Positions 34,611 to 43,918 of a stretch of DNA of 64,000 nt are shown piece by piece. This DNA comes from Vibrio mangrovi (GTDB lineage Bacteria; Pseudomonadota; Gammaproteobacteria; Enterobacterales; Vibrionaceae): contig NZ_AP024884.1 of the NCBI RefSeq assembly GCF_024346955.1, forward strand, positions 1,240,001-1,304,000. The letters run 5' to 3'. The notes beneath the pieces are model-generated. The model saw nothing but the letters and a program-made list of their open reading frames with translations. It was not told the DNA's origin and searched no databases. Within the stretch, counting starts at the first letter, position 1. Each line of letters starts with the position of its first letter. The position numbers and the translations under genes were made by a program.

Positions 34611-34713
34611 AAAAAAAAGCCAAGTGCAAATCGCACTTGGCACAATCAATGTGAACAATGTTATTCACTAACAACGTCAGTTGGCTAGGTGACCCTCGGC
34701 TTAATAAGGGTCA
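34611..34713 (-). ncRNA. qrr: Qrr quorum-sensing small RNA
   Basis: The minus strand reads TGACCC at the 5' end (34713), then the 5' hairpin GACCC...GGGTC, the invariant Qrr core CTAGCCAACTGACGTTGTTA, the GTGAA...TTCAC hairpin, and a terminator CCAAGTGC/GCACTTGG with eight T residues. Length is ~103 nt, as expected. Qrr RNAs act with Hfq to control the luxR/hapR-type master regulator mRNA and others at low cell density. Which of the several Qrr copies this is cannot be decided; it is not next to luxO here. The sigma-54 promoter spacing places +1 exactly at the T of TGACCC. Confidence 0.96.
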
Positions 34714-34723
34714 CTCAGTATAA

Positions 34724-34740
34724 TGCACAAGCCGTGCCAA
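34724..34740 (-). promoter_or_regulatory. Sigma-54 promoter of qrr
   Basis: On the minus strand TTGGCACGGCTTGTGCA, with GG and GC 10 bases apart, 12 bases before the known Qrr 5' end. Confidence 0.93.
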
Positions 34741-34815
34741 CTTTAAAAAGTTCATAAAATACAAAGAAATTGTCTATATGGCCAGCAATTAAGTGCACCC
34801 TGTTGAGTAGTTCGT

Positions 34816-34828
34816 TTGCATTTTGCAA
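34816..34828 (-). promoter_or_regulatory. LuxO binding site upstream of qrr
   Basis: TTGCATTTTGCAA is a perfect TTGCA-N3-TGCAA palindrome, about 76 bases upstream of the -24 element. Half-sites TTTTGCAAA follow at about 34842-34850 and 34875-34883. Phospho-LuxO binding at such sites activates RpoN at qrr promoters. Confidence 0.85.
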
Positions 34829-34954
34829 ACATCTTCGTTCATTTTGCAAAGAGCAAACATAACCTGAACACCGATTTTGCAAACTCTATGGGGATCTCAA
34901 CAGGAATTCGATATACTGAACGCCTGACAACTCTTTATATACAAACTGACCCCA

Positions 34955-35875
34955 ATGAATTATTTCATCACCTTCTTAAAAGGTCTGGCAATGGGTGCTG
35001 CTGATGTCGTCCCAGGCGTCTCCGGCGGTACTATTGCTTTTATTACCGGTATCTATGACAAACTTCTGGAAAGTATCCGACGGATTAATCCCAGATTGAT
35101 CGCTTACCTGCGCCAACATGGCTTTGCTGCAATGCTACGCCATATCAACGCATTATTTCTGGTTAGCCTCTTTGGTGGTATTTTTGTCAGCATTCTCACA
35201 CTTGCCAAACTCATCTCCTGGCTACTTATTGCTTATCCGATTCCACTCTGGTCCTTTTTCTTCGGCCTGATTCTGGTCTCCGTTTACCATATTTTCAGAC
35301 AAATTGAGCGTAAACGCCTTGCCGATCTGGCCGGATGTGGGATTGGAATACTTTTCGCCTACACCATTACCGTCTTACAACCTCTCAACCTGGAACCATC
35401 ACTTCCCAATGTTTTTATCGCAGGATGTGTCGCAATCTGTGCGATGATCTTACCCGGAATATCAGGCAGTTTTATCTTATTGCTTCTGGGGATGTACGCG
35501 CCGATTCTTGGTGCTGTTAAAGCAATTCAGGTCGATATTCTGGCAATCTTCCTGTTAGGGTGTATAGCCGGACTATTAAGCTTTTCGCACCTGTTATCCT
35601 GGTTACTCAGACACTACCGAGATATCACACTTTCAACGCTGACTGGGCTGATGGTCGGAACACTGCCGAAGATCTGGCCGTGGAAAGAAACCCTGACCTG
35701 GAGGACCAATTCCCATGGTGAACAAGTCCCGCTGCTGCAACATAATCTGTCTCCGTCTGAATATGAGCAGCTTACGTCTCATCCGGCTCAGTTATTTCTG
35801 GCAGTAGTGATGATGTGTAGCGCGATTGTGCTGGTACTCGCACTCGAAAAATTCGCACAATCTCCCCAAGATTAG
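34955..35875 (+). CDS. popT: DUF368 undecaprenyl-phosphate translocase (PopT-like)
   Basis: 306 residues with about eight membrane helices. The N-terminus MNYFITFLKGLAMGAADVVPGVSGGTIAF is the DUF368 hallmark (GxADxVPGVSGGT), and a second copy of the motif, AMILPGISGSFILLLLGMY, is its inverted-repeat partner. Members studied in Vibrio cholerae and other bacteria return undecaprenyl phosphate to the cytosolic face of the inner membrane for envelope synthesis, especially at high pH. No good ribosome site precedes the ATG. Its upstream region is shared with the LuxO sites of qrr, divergently. Confidence 0.88.
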   Translation: MNYFITFLKGLAMGAADVVPGVSGGTIAFITGIYDKLLESIRRINPRLIAYLRQHGFAAMLRHINALFLVSLFGGIFVSILTLAKLISWLLIAYPIPLWSFFFGLILVSVYHIFRQIERKRLADLAGCGIGILFAYTITVLQPLNLEPSLPNVFIAGCVAICAMILPGISGSFILLLLGMYAPILGAVKAIQVDILAIFLLGCIAGLLSFSHLLSWLLRHYRDITLSTLTGLMVGTLPKIWPWKETLTWRTNSHGEQVPLLQHNLSPSEYEQLTSHPAQLFLAVVMMCSAIVLVLALEKFAQSPQD

Positions 35876-36262
35876 TCACAGAATTATTTCTGGGGAGGAG
35901 TAATCTTCCCCTTCCTTCCCCCACAACTCAGTACAATAAAATTGTCGTTCTCTCTTTTACATATCATAAAAGCTTCAACCACAAAACATTAACAACTGCA
36001 ACAAAATCGTTCGTTATTGAGTAAAGACAACAATTTTTTTACCTGAAATTTAATTAATCCTAGACACATTATTTTGTCACTATAATATGACTTTCTCCGG
36101 ACTTTGGCGGTGTAATCGACATATTTTCGTTTCAGCACTTCCTCAGTTCAGGAAATATTATAATTCGAACCCGGATGTGATCAGATGCCGGATGAAAGCC
36201 GTATTTCCGGCAAAACTATCAGGCAGGTCAACATCCCTCATCACTAAATCGCAGGAATTAGT
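35876..36262. other. Non-coding stretch upstream of sstT
   Basis: About 390 bases. An imperfect GGGGAGG/CTTCCCC hairpin at about 35892-35911 may end the popT transcript. TATAAT occurs at about 36081-36086 and may be the -10 element of sstT, which would give a ~170-base leader. The leader has no recognisable riboswitch. Confidence 0.45.
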
Positions 36263-37480
36263 ATGCAAAGCAACAACATCTTCGCTCGTTTTGCCCGGGG
36301 TAACTTAGTGCTGCAAATTATTACAGGCATTATCCTCGGCGCACTGCTGGCCACTTTCTCTCCTGATGCTGCAAATAAAGCCGGTCTGTTGGGCAGCTTT
36401 TTTGTCAGTGCACTGAAAGCCGTCGCACCTGTTCTCGTTTTCGTTTTAGTTGCGGCTTCTATTGCCAATCAAAAAAGAAACCAACATACGTTTATGCGCC
36501 CTATCATCGGTTTATACCTACTGGGAACATTCACCGCAGCATTGACGGCCGTCATTTTAAGCTTCCTGTTTCCGACAACACTAACACTGGTTGCCGGAGC
36601 TGACGGAGCCACACCGCCACAAGGCATTACAGAAGTTCTTCACACGCTTCTGTTTAAGATCGTCGACAATCCGATCAATGCCATTGTGCAGGCAAACTAC
36701 ATCGGAATTCTCGCCTGGGCTATTGGTTTAGGTCTGGCGCTACACCATGCCAGTGCAACTACAAAAGCAATGCTTGAAGACCTCAGTCATGGCGTTTCCA
36801 TGATTGTCCGCTTCGTCATTCGCCTTGCTCCGTTTGGTATTTTTGGTCTGGTGGCTTCAACGTTTGCGACAACCGGCTTCTCAGCACTTGCAGGTTACAC
36901 ACATTTGCTTGTTGTATTGCTGGCAGCAATGCTGATTATCGCACTCATCGTCAACCCGCTGATCGTCTATGTAAAGACCCGCAGAAACCCTTATCCATTG
37001 GTTCTGCAATGCTTACGTGAAAGTGGTGTGACCGCATTCTTTACCCGTTCCAGTGCAGCCAATATTCCTGTGAACCTGACTTTGTGTGACAAACTGGGGC
37101 TGGATGAAGACACATATTCGGTCTCTATTCCTCTCGGCGCAACAATCAACATGGCCGGAGCTGCAATCACCATTACAGTTCTGACACTGGCTGCGGTCCA
37201 TACAATGGGAATTGAAATCGATATGATGAGTGCATTACTACTGAGTATCGTTGCAGCAGTTTCGGCGTGTGGTGCTTCCGGTGTTGCTGGTGGATCACTG
37301 CTTCTTATTCCGCTGGCTTGTGGTCTTTTCGGTATCTCAAACGATGTCGCAATGCAGGTCGTCGCGGTAGGGTTTATTATCGGTGTAATTCAGGATTCGG
37401 CAGAAACTGCACTGAACAGCTCGACAGATGTTGTCTTTACAGCAGCAGTCTGTCAGTCAGAACATCAAAAAACAGTCTGA
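36263..37480 (+). CDS. sstT: Sodium/serine-threonine symporter
   Basis: 405 residues. The N-terminus NIFARFARGNLVLQIITGIILGAL and the blocks FVSALKAVAPVLVFVLV, TAFFTRSSAANIPVNL (the serine-rich hairpin of the glutamate-transporter fold), PLGATINMAGAAITIT and SACGASGVAGGSLLLIPLA identify SstT of the DAACS family. It takes up serine and threonine with sodium across the inner membrane, and the length is typical. It is monocistronic with a strong 3' hairpin. Confidence 0.96.
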   Translation: MQSNNIFARFARGNLVLQIITGIILGALLATFSPDAANKAGLLGSFFVSALKAVAPVLVFVLVAASIANQKRNQHTFMRPIIGLYLLGTFTAALTAVILSFLFPTTLTLVAGADGATPPQGITEVLHTLLFKIVDNPINAIVQANYIGILAWAIGLGLALHHASATTKAMLEDLSHGVSMIVRFVIRLAPFGIFGLVASTFATTGFSALAGYTHLLVVLLAAMLIIALIVNPLIVYVKTRRNPYPLVLQCLRESGVTAFFTRSSAANIPVNLTLCDKLGLDEDTYSVSIPLGATINMAGAAITITVLTLAAVHTMGIEIDMMSALLLSIVAAVSACGASGVAGGSLLLIPLACGLFGISNDVAMQVVAVGFIIGVIQDSAETALNSSTDVVFTAAVCQSEHQKTV

Positions 37481-37488
37481 TCTATCTA

Positions 37489-37517
37489 AAACTATCCTGC
37501 CACTGGCAGGATAGTTT
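37489..37517 (+). terminator. Terminator of sstT
   Basis: A 14-bp near-perfect palindrome (AAACTATCCTGCCA and its complement) 8 bases after the stop, followed by a short T/C tail. Confidence 0.8.
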
Positions 37518-37583
37518 CTCAGCAATAGTCCACTCACACTTCCAGACAAATTTATCTTTTCTTTCAGCCAAAAGACCTTTCAT

Positions 37584-38780
37584 CTAATGCATATGCTTGT
37601 CAGTAAAGTCAGGTTTGATGTTTTTTTCCTCCGGTGCTTTTTCATCTGCCTGATTTTCTTCACCGGTTTGATCGCCATGATGTTCAGGCAAAGCCTTTTC
37701 CATTTCTGCGACTAATGCATCGCTATCATCGTCTTTTTCCTGAATGTCATCATCATCGGGAAACTCTTTGTGGTGCGGAATCGGAACATTTCGCTTATAA
37801 AGCTTATTGAAAGCCCGGATAATCAGATGCTTACCAATAGTCCCGGCCCGAATTTTCTTCAATAACGGTTTGGCAAAACTCTGTAGCAGAACAATGGAAT
37901 CAACCCCAAGGCGACTACCGACGTCATCCCGTACCCCCTTCGCCAGCTCATAGCCACTATGTGCCGACAGAAATAGCCAGATATACGCTACAGAATTCCC
38001 GTAAGCACCATGGTCAATCCATGCTTTACCTGCATGGTACATTGCTTCCGCATTGCCCTTTTCTCCGGCACATTCCAGCCAGTAACATGCTTTGCGATGA
38101 TCCTGAGCAACGCCATTCCCTTTCAGATAACACAGACCCAGCTTCATCATGCCGTCAGAACTATCCAGTTTAGCCGCCTTCGAATACCAGAAGCAGGCAT
38201 CTTCAGGTTTTGGAACCGGATTTTCCCGGGAGAGATACCAGTCACCCAGCCTCAGTTGTGCCGGAATGAAGTTCGCCATGGCTGCTTTTTCGTAAATCCG
38301 GACGCCTTTCTCAATATCAACAGAAACCCCCAGACCGGAAAGATAAGCCTTTGCTGTCTCACACAGCAGTTGTAAATCCCCTTCCATCCCCCGGATATAC
38401 ATCTGCCAGAATTTAGTTTTCTCTTCCAGCACAGTATCCTTCCGGGAACGCTGACAAATTCGGACAACACCGTACATCCCGGTAATATTTTCCAGATGTG
38501 CTGCTTTTTCATACCAAAACAACGCTTCCCGTAAATCACGCTTTTCGGCTTCTTTCGCTAAATAAAGAATCGTCGGAACATGGCCATCCTCAGCCTTTCT
38601 CAACCGTTCCTTCTGATCTTCCATCGCAGCCTGTTCTCTCGCCCGACGCTCCGAGTTTTCCCGGGCCTGACGCTCAGCTTCAAGCCGTTTCTGCTTTACC
38701 GAGAGGACCATCATCCAGGACACCAGTAAAATCAGTGACAGACCGGCCAACCCCATTAAAAATCCAATAACGTTCATCAA
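37584..38780 (-). CDS. Membrane-anchored Sel1-repeat protein
   Basis: 398 residues. One N-terminal helix (FLMGLAGLSLILLVSWMMVL), then a charged coiled coil (RLEAERQARENSERRAREQ), then Sel1-type repeats: ALFWYEKAAHLENITGMY, KGVRIYEKAAMANFIPAQLRLGD, DACFWYSKAAKLDSSDGMMKLG, KACYWLECAGEKGNAEAMYHAG. The C-terminal ~60 residues are very acidic and histidine-containing (HHKEFPDDDD, ending DKHMH). It probably scaffolds protein contacts at the inner membrane. Function is unknown. It is monocistronic, convergent with sstT. Confidence 0.8.
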   Translation of the reverse strand: MMNVIGFLMGLAGLSLILLVSWMMVLSVKQKRLEAERQARENSERRAREQAAMEDQKERLRKAEDGHVPTILYLAKEAEKRDLREALFWYEKAAHLENITGMYGVVRICQRSRKDTVLEEKTKFWQMYIRGMEGDLQLLCETAKAYLSGLGVSVDIEKGVRIYEKAAMANFIPAQLRLGDWYLSRENPVPKPEDACFWYSKAAKLDSSDGMMKLGLCYLKGNGVAQDHRKACYWLECAGEKGNAEAMYHAGKAWIDHGAYGNSVAYIWLFLSAHSGYELAKGVRDDVGSRLGVDSIVLLQSFAKPLLKKIRAGTIGKHLIIRAFNKLYKRNVPIPHHKEFPDDDDIQEKDDDSDALVAEMEKALPEHHGDQTGEENQADEKAPEEKNIKPDFTDKHMH

Positions 38781-39173
38781 TGCCTATTTCTGGTTTGTTG
38801 CAGCGCAAAGCCTCAAGCTCTGATACCGGGTTATGTCTATAGACAAGAAGCTATAACAAAAAGCCCATTCCCAGAAGAGTAACAGCAACTGATATCATCA
38901 GGCGAGCCATTTTACCCACAAAGTGATATCTGCCTAAAATACTCCCTCTAAACCGTGTCGGAGAACCGTCACATCTCAGACTTCGGTGGATTTCCACAGC
39001 AAAAATACAAAACCTGTGGTATATAAAGTATATAGAGTGCGCCACATTAGTGTGCGTTAATCTTTTGACAATCACGTGATCAAAGTACATTTTGTGGCGG
39101 ATACTTGACCAATACGCCACAAAGTTTTTTACTAGAAAACACCAATGTTATGGATGACCGGGTAGAAGACTAA
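38781..39173. other. Leader region upstream of glgX with a hairpin
   Basis: About 390 bases. An 89-codon minus-strand frame here shows no coding character. At 39091-39099 TTTGTGGCG pairs with CGCCACAAA at 39115-39123, a 9-bp stem with a 15-base loop followed by GTTTTTT (39124-39130), 43 bases before the glgX start. This looks like an attenuator or a terminator of a short leader transcript. A shorter GCGCCACA copy lies at about 39038-39045. Confidence 0.5.
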
Positions 39174-41192
39174 ATGCATAAAGCGAACGATGTCCAATCT
39201 CAACCTTATCCTTTAGGTGCAACGCTGGATACCAGCGGATGCAACTTCTCTATTTATGCTCCGGGTAACCCACTGATTCAGCTCGCCTTATTCGATGAGA
39301 AAGGGCACTACGAAAGTTATACTCTCGACGGAGAATATGCAGGTATCCGATTTACCTATATTCCCGGAGTCCGGGCAGGGCAGAAATATGGTTATCTCAT
39401 CAGGCAACCGGACCAGAAACGATGGCAGTATATTTCTGACCCTTATGCAAAATCAATCGACGGACAGCTCATCTATACTCCGCCGCTTACAGCTAAAGCA
39501 AGTTTCCAGTTGCCCAAATGTGTGGTGACCGATGACCAGTTTGACTGGCAGGGCACATGCCGTCCCGGTATTCCGAGAGAAGAAACAGTGCTGTTCGAGA
39601 CTCATGTGAAAGGACTCACCCAGTTACATCCTGAGATCCCCGGCAAACTACAAGGAAAGTATTTAGGACTGATTCATCCGAAGATGATGGAGTTCTATCA
39701 AGAACAGCATATTAAAACACTTCAGCTCCTTCCGATTGCAGCCTGCATGCACGAGCCTCACCTGCTGGATATGGAACGAGTCAATTACTGGGGATACAAC
39801 CCTTATCTGTTTATGGCTCCGGATCCGCGCTATGCGATTGAAGATCCGGTTACCGAACTCAAAACCACGATCCGCGCTCTGCATCAGGCCGGAATAGAAG
39901 TGATTCTTGATGTGGTCTACAACCATACGGCAGAAGGGGGAAATGATGGCCCGGTATTCAATCTGAGAGGACTGGATCCTAAATATTACATCACGCACGA
40001 AGGCCATTATGCTAACTTCACCGGATGCGGTAATACCGTAGATCTCTCATATCAGCCGTCCCTCAACCTCGTGATGGACACTCTGAGGTACTGGGTAAAT
40101 GAATATCAAATCGATGGCTTCCGTTTTGATCTTGCTGCAACCCTTGGTCGCAGCGGGGAACATTTCAGCCCGGACGCCGCCTTTTTCAAAGCCGTTGCTC
40201 AAGACCCGGTTCTCAAACAAATTAAGCTGATTGCCGAGCCCTGGGATATCGGGCCCAATGGTTATCAGGTTGGTAATTTCCCATTTGGCTGGAATGAAAC
40301 CAACGATAAGCTGAGAGATATCAGCCGTAGCTTCTGGCGGGGCGATCAGGGCTATCTGAAAGAATTTGCAACCCGGGTCATGGGTTCCCGTGATCTATAC
40401 AGTGCAGCCAACTGGCCGTTTAAACTAACCGTCAATTACATTACATATCACGACGGATTTACCTTACAGGACCTAGTGTCTTACAAGCATAAACACAATG
40501 AAGCAAACGGTGAACAGAACCGTGACGGACACGGGGACAACCGTTCCGAGAACTACGGTGCAGAAGGGCTAACCAAAGATACTCTGATCAACCGGATCCG
40601 GATGCAACAGAAGCGGAATTTCATGGTTACAGTCCTGTTCTCTTTTGGTATTCCACATCTGCTGACCGCCGATCTTCTGTCGCATAGCCAAAAAGGCAAC
40701 AACAATGCTTACTGTCAGGATAACGAAATCAGTTGGCTCAACTGGCAGTTAGGGGCAACTGAAAAACGGTTTCAGGACTGGATGGGAAAACTCGTTACAG
40801 CCAGACAACGTTATATGGTGCCGTTCATTCAGGCATTCAGCGGCGACTCGCGTAATTCAAACCGGGTATTCTGGAGAAAAGTTGATGGTTCCCTGATGAC
40901 TCAGGATGACTGGAATCAGCTTAATACCGTCTCCTTACATCTGGGAATCGGTGATACCGGAGATGAAATTCTTTATCTCATTAACCGGACGAAAGCTCCG
41001 GCACGATTTTCACTTCCCGAAGGACATGCACAAGAATGGCAGGTTCTATGTGATACAACTTCTTTTGACATCATGTCGACAACTGTGAGCGATGAACGTT
41101 TACAACCAGCAACGTCTTTTGCGATCCTATACTGTCCGTCTCAGGCAGCTGTCGGTATAGCACACGGTAAAAGCCCCCAAAGACGGTTATAA
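39174..41192 (+). CDS. glgX: Glycogen debranching enzyme (GH13_11)
   Basis: 672 residues. An N-terminal CBM48 domain (YPLGATLDTSGCNFSIYAPG) is followed by a GH13 barrel: VILDVVYNHTAEGG (region I), GFRFDLAA with nucleophile D319, IAEPWDIGPNGYQVGNFP with acid/base E355, and YHDGFTLQDLVSY with D427. GYNPYLFMAPDPRY is typical of GlgX/isoamylase enzymes, which hydrolyse alpha-1,6 branches of limit dextrins in the cytosol. No glgB/C/A genes are in view. Its leader holds a terminator-like hairpin, so expression may be attenuated. Confidence 0.94.
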   Translation: MHKANDVQSQPYPLGATLDTSGCNFSIYAPGNPLIQLALFDEKGHYESYTLDGEYAGIRFTYIPGVRAGQKYGYLIRQPDQKRWQYISDPYAKSIDGQLIYTPPLTAKASFQLPKCVVTDDQFDWQGTCRPGIPREETVLFETHVKGLTQLHPEIPGKLQGKYLGLIHPKMMEFYQEQHIKTLQLLPIAACMHEPHLLDMERVNYWGYNPYLFMAPDPRYAIEDPVTELKTTIRALHQAGIEVILDVVYNHTAEGGNDGPVFNLRGLDPKYYITHEGHYANFTGCGNTVDLSYQPSLNLVMDTLRYWVNEYQIDGFRFDLAATLGRSGEHFSPDAAFFKAVAQDPVLKQIKLIAEPWDIGPNGYQVGNFPFGWNETNDKLRDISRSFWRGDQGYLKEFATRVMGSRDLYSAANWPFKLTVNYITYHDGFTLQDLVSYKHKHNEANGEQNRDGHGDNRSENYGAEGLTKDTLINRIRMQQKRNFMVTVLFSFGIPHLLTADLLSHSQKGNNNAYCQDNEISWLNWQLGATEKRFQDWMGKLVTARQRYMVPFIQAFSGDSRNSNRVFWRKVDGSLMTQDDWNQLNTVSLHLGIGDTGDEILYLINRTKAPARFSLPEGHAQEWQVLCDTTSFDIMSTTVSDERLQPATSFAILYCPSQAAVGIAHGKSPQRRL

Positions 41193-41286
41193 TAGGGACT
41201 TATTGTTTTCTTAACCAATAGCAGACTCCGGGTCTGCTGCGGAAAGCAATATTTCCCGAAATTTAATCCGATACGAAAGGACGTTT

Positions 41287-43116
41287 ATGTTTAAACGATT
41301 TGAGGGGTTTACGCAGGCTTTTCCGCCGGAAGAACCGCAACAACCTCCGGCAACTTTGTGGGCTTTTTGCCGCCATTATACGCAAGGTTTTGCTAAGCCT
41401 CTGTTCATCATTGCCATACTCAGTACTGCCATCGCAATCATTGAAGTTTCCCTGTTTGGGTTTATGGGCAGACTGGTTGACTGGTTATCCGCCAGCCAGC
41501 CGGAAACATTCTTTGCAGAAAACCAGTCAATGCTGATTGGTCTTGCTGTCCTGATCCTGATCGGTATGCCGCTGATTGTCGGAATCCATTCACTGCTGAT
41601 CCATCAGTCAATGCTCGGCAACTATCCGATGTCCATCCGCTGGCTGGCACACCGCTATCTTCTCAAACAAAGTCTGTCATTTTATCAGGACGAATTCGCC
41701 GGGCGCATTGCAACCAAAGTGATGCAAACATCACTGGCGATCCGTGAAACTGTCATGAAAACCGTCGATGTGTTTGTATTTGTCAGCGTCTATCTGACCG
41801 CAATTCTGGTCATTCTGGCCGATTCAGACTGGCGTCTGATGCTCCCGATGTTACTCTGGCTGATCGGCTATATTGGTATTCAGTTTTTCTATGTTCCCAA
41901 ACTGAAGCATGTTTCTTCCCTTCAGGCAGATGCCCGTTCGACAATGACCGGACGTTTTGTCGATAGCTATACCAATATCCAGACTGTAAAACTCTTTTCG
42001 CACAATCAGCGGGAAACCCAGTATGTACAGAAGAGTATGGAAGGATTTCTCGGTACGGTTTATCACCAGATGCGTCTGGTCACCGGTTTCAACCTTTCGG
42101 TAGAAATAGCGAATTACCTGCTGTTGTTTGCAATCTCTGCCATTTCGATTTACCTGTGGTCACAGCAAGCCATCACTGTTGGTGCCATTGCTGTTGCGAT
42201 CTCACTCGCATTACGTATTAACGGTATGTCCAAATGGATCATGTGGGAAGTCGGCGGTCTGTTCGAAAACATGGGAACCGTTGTCGATGGTATGCACTCA
42301 CTCTCCCGCTCGATTACCGTCCAGGATAAACCGGATGCGAAACCGTTACGGATCACTCAGGGCCGGATTGAATTTGACCACGTTTGTTTCCGTTACGGTA
42401 CAGACATCAATGTGATCAATCAACTGAACCTCCATATTCAGCCCGGTGAAAAAGTCGGGATTGTCGGACGCTCCGGTGCCGGTAAATCAACGCTGGTCAA
42501 CCTGCTGCTGCGCTTTCATGATGTCGAAGGCGGCCAGATCCGTATTGATGGCCAGGCAATCACTGATGTCACTCAGGACTCGCTACGCAGTGCTATCGGA
42601 ATGGTGACTCAAGATACCTCATTACTACACCGTTCTATCCGGGAAAATATTCTCTACGGTCACCCGGAAGCAACCGAAGAACAGATGATGAACGCAACCC
42701 GACAAGCCCACGCACATGAGTTTATCGCAACACTGTCCGATCCGTACGGTAACCGGGGTTATGATGCTCAGGTCGGAGAACGGGGCGTCAAACTTTCCGG
42801 CGGTCAGCGTCAGCGCATCGCAATTTCACGGGTACTGCTGAAAAATGCGCCGATTCTGATCCTTGACGAAGCGACATCAGCGCTCGACTCCGAGGTCGAA
42901 GCCGCCATACAGGAGAGCCTGTATGAACTGATGGAAGGCAAAACCGTAATTGCAATTGCCCACCGTCTTTCCACCATTGCTGCGATGGATCGTCTGATCG
43001 TGCTGGATCAGGGACGGATTGTTGAAGAAGGCACGCATCAGGAATTGCTCTCCCGGCATGGCATCTATGCGCACTTGTGGGAACACCAGACCGGGGGATT
43101 TATCGGCTGTAAATAG
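41287..43116 (+). CDS. ABC exporter, fused permease-ATPase
   Basis: 609 residues. Six membrane helices (type IV exporter fold) in residues 35-320, then an ATPase domain: Walker A VGRSGAGKSTLVNLL, Q-loop GMVTQDTSLLHRSIRENI, signature KLSGGQRQRIAISRVLL, Walker B ILILDEATSALDSE, switch IAHRLSTIA. GAAAGGA lies upstream of the ATG. The pattern matches MsbA/YddA-like homodimeric multidrug or lipid exporters; the substrate is unknown. It lies 94 bases after glgX on the same strand and is possibly co-transcribed. Confidence 0.93.
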   Translation: MFKRFEGFTQAFPPEEPQQPPATLWAFCRHYTQGFAKPLFIIAILSTAIAIIEVSLFGFMGRLVDWLSASQPETFFAENQSMLIGLAVLILIGMPLIVGIHSLLIHQSMLGNYPMSIRWLAHRYLLKQSLSFYQDEFAGRIATKVMQTSLAIRETVMKTVDVFVFVSVYLTAILVILADSDWRLMLPMLLWLIGYIGIQFFYVPKLKHVSSLQADARSTMTGRFVDSYTNIQTVKLFSHNQRETQYVQKSMEGFLGTVYHQMRLVTGFNLSVEIANYLLLFAISAISIYLWSQQAITVGAIAVAISLALRINGMSKWIMWEVGGLFENMGTVVDGMHSLSRSITVQDKPDAKPLRITQGRIEFDHVCFRYGTDINVINQLNLHIQPGEKVGIVGRSGAGKSTLVNLLLRFHDVEGGQIRIDGQAITDVTQDSLRSAIGMVTQDTSLLHRSIRENILYGHPEATEEQMMNATRQAHAHEFIATLSDPYGNRGYDAQVGERGVKLSGGQRQRIAISRVLLKNAPILILDEATSALDSEVEAAIQESLYELMEGKTVIAIAHRLSTIAAMDRLIVLDQGRIVEEGTHQELLSRHGIYAHLWEHQTGGFIGCK

Positions 43117-43155
43117 AAACGGAAGGAATAGTTTAACAATTAGCCAGTTTATGTT

Positions 43156-43200
43156 AAATCCAGACCTGTTGGCTATCAAAATATTGCTCTGGATTTTATT
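43156..43200 (+). terminator. Possible weak terminator after the ABC exporter
   Basis: AAATCCAGA (43156-43164) pairs with TCTGGATTT (43188-43196), a 9-bp stem with a 23-base loop, followed by TATTTTTG. Confidence 0.4.
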
Positions 43201-43395
43201 TTTGACATGAAACTCAATTGAACTGTCCCGGTAATATTTACAATCAGCGAAGCCGTGGTATGTTACAGGGATTGATGACTGCCGCTGATATAACTGTGGT
43301 TTTCATAAGTCGCAAAAATGAAACGAATGACACCAAACGAAATGTCAGTTCACCGAGTTATTTTTTAAAACAATCATTGGAAACTATCAACACGT

Positions 43396-43770
43396 ATGAA
43401 TATCAAACAAACTCTTTTATTAGCATTTTTATTCCTGGTATCTCCGCTGACATTCTCTCAGGAAGCCACGGGAACCATCGAACAACTTCAGATTTGTGGA
43501 ACTGGCTGGTCTAATCAGTCTTGGCTAAAAACATTGCAGTTTAAAATTCAGGATAAATGGTTCGGTGTTTACGCCGACTACTATAGTGAGACGGATCATG
43601 ACTATGATGACAACATTTCTCCATCAATGATTTTTATGGCTTTCTCTCAAAATTTAGTGGTGCATGTTAAAGCTACTCAGGACTGGACAGAAATATTTAA
43701 CAAATGTGGCCACACCGGAGCCGTATTTCATGGCGGCCATGCCGGTGATTATATCGAGCTGATTCGCTGA
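43396..43770 (+). CDS. Small secreted protein of unknown function
   Basis: 124 residues. Signal peptide MNIKQTLLLAFLFLVSPLTFS, then a ~100-residue mature domain. It has two cysteines, in QICGTGW (Cys34) and NKCGHTG (Cys104), that may form a disulfide. Aromatic, beta-rich segments (LQFKIQDKWFGVYADYYS, MIFMAFSQNLVVHVKAT) and a closing GGHAGDYIELI suggest a compact OB-like or beta-barrel fold. Size, disulfide and fold leave open a secreted binding subunit, but I cannot place the family. The ATG lies in an AT-rich stretch with a weak ribosome site. A terminator follows. Confidence 0.7.
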   Translation: MNIKQTLLLAFLFLVSPLTFSQEATGTIEQLQICGTGWSNQSWLKTLQFKIQDKWFGVYADYYSETDHDYDDNISPSMIFMAFSQNLVVHVKATQDWTEIFNKCGHTGAVFHGGHAGDYIELIR

Positions 43771-43801
43771 CACGTATGGCATGTTTAACTATCTTATAAC
43801 T

Positions 43802-43830
43802 TGAGCCACATTCCTGTGGCTCATTCTTTA
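43802..43830 (+). terminator. Terminator of the small secreted protein gene
   Basis: Stem TGAGCCACA/TGTGGCTCA (43802-43810 and 43815-43823) followed by TTCTTTAT. Confidence 0.85.
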
Positions 43831-43918
43831 TCGCTTAACTCCAGCATTCACTTCCCGTCTCCACGGTTTTCTTCTAAAATCCGCCTGTCTCAAGATTTTC
43901 AGGAGTTGATACACAAAT

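Noticed and set aside
38851..39120. 89-codon minus-strand frame upstream of glgX
   Set aside because: It overlaps the leader hairpin and shows no conserved pattern.
41220..41238. AGCAGAC/GTCTGCT hairpin between glgX and the ABC gene as a terminator
   Set aside because: Short stem without a T run; read-through into the ABC gene is more likely.
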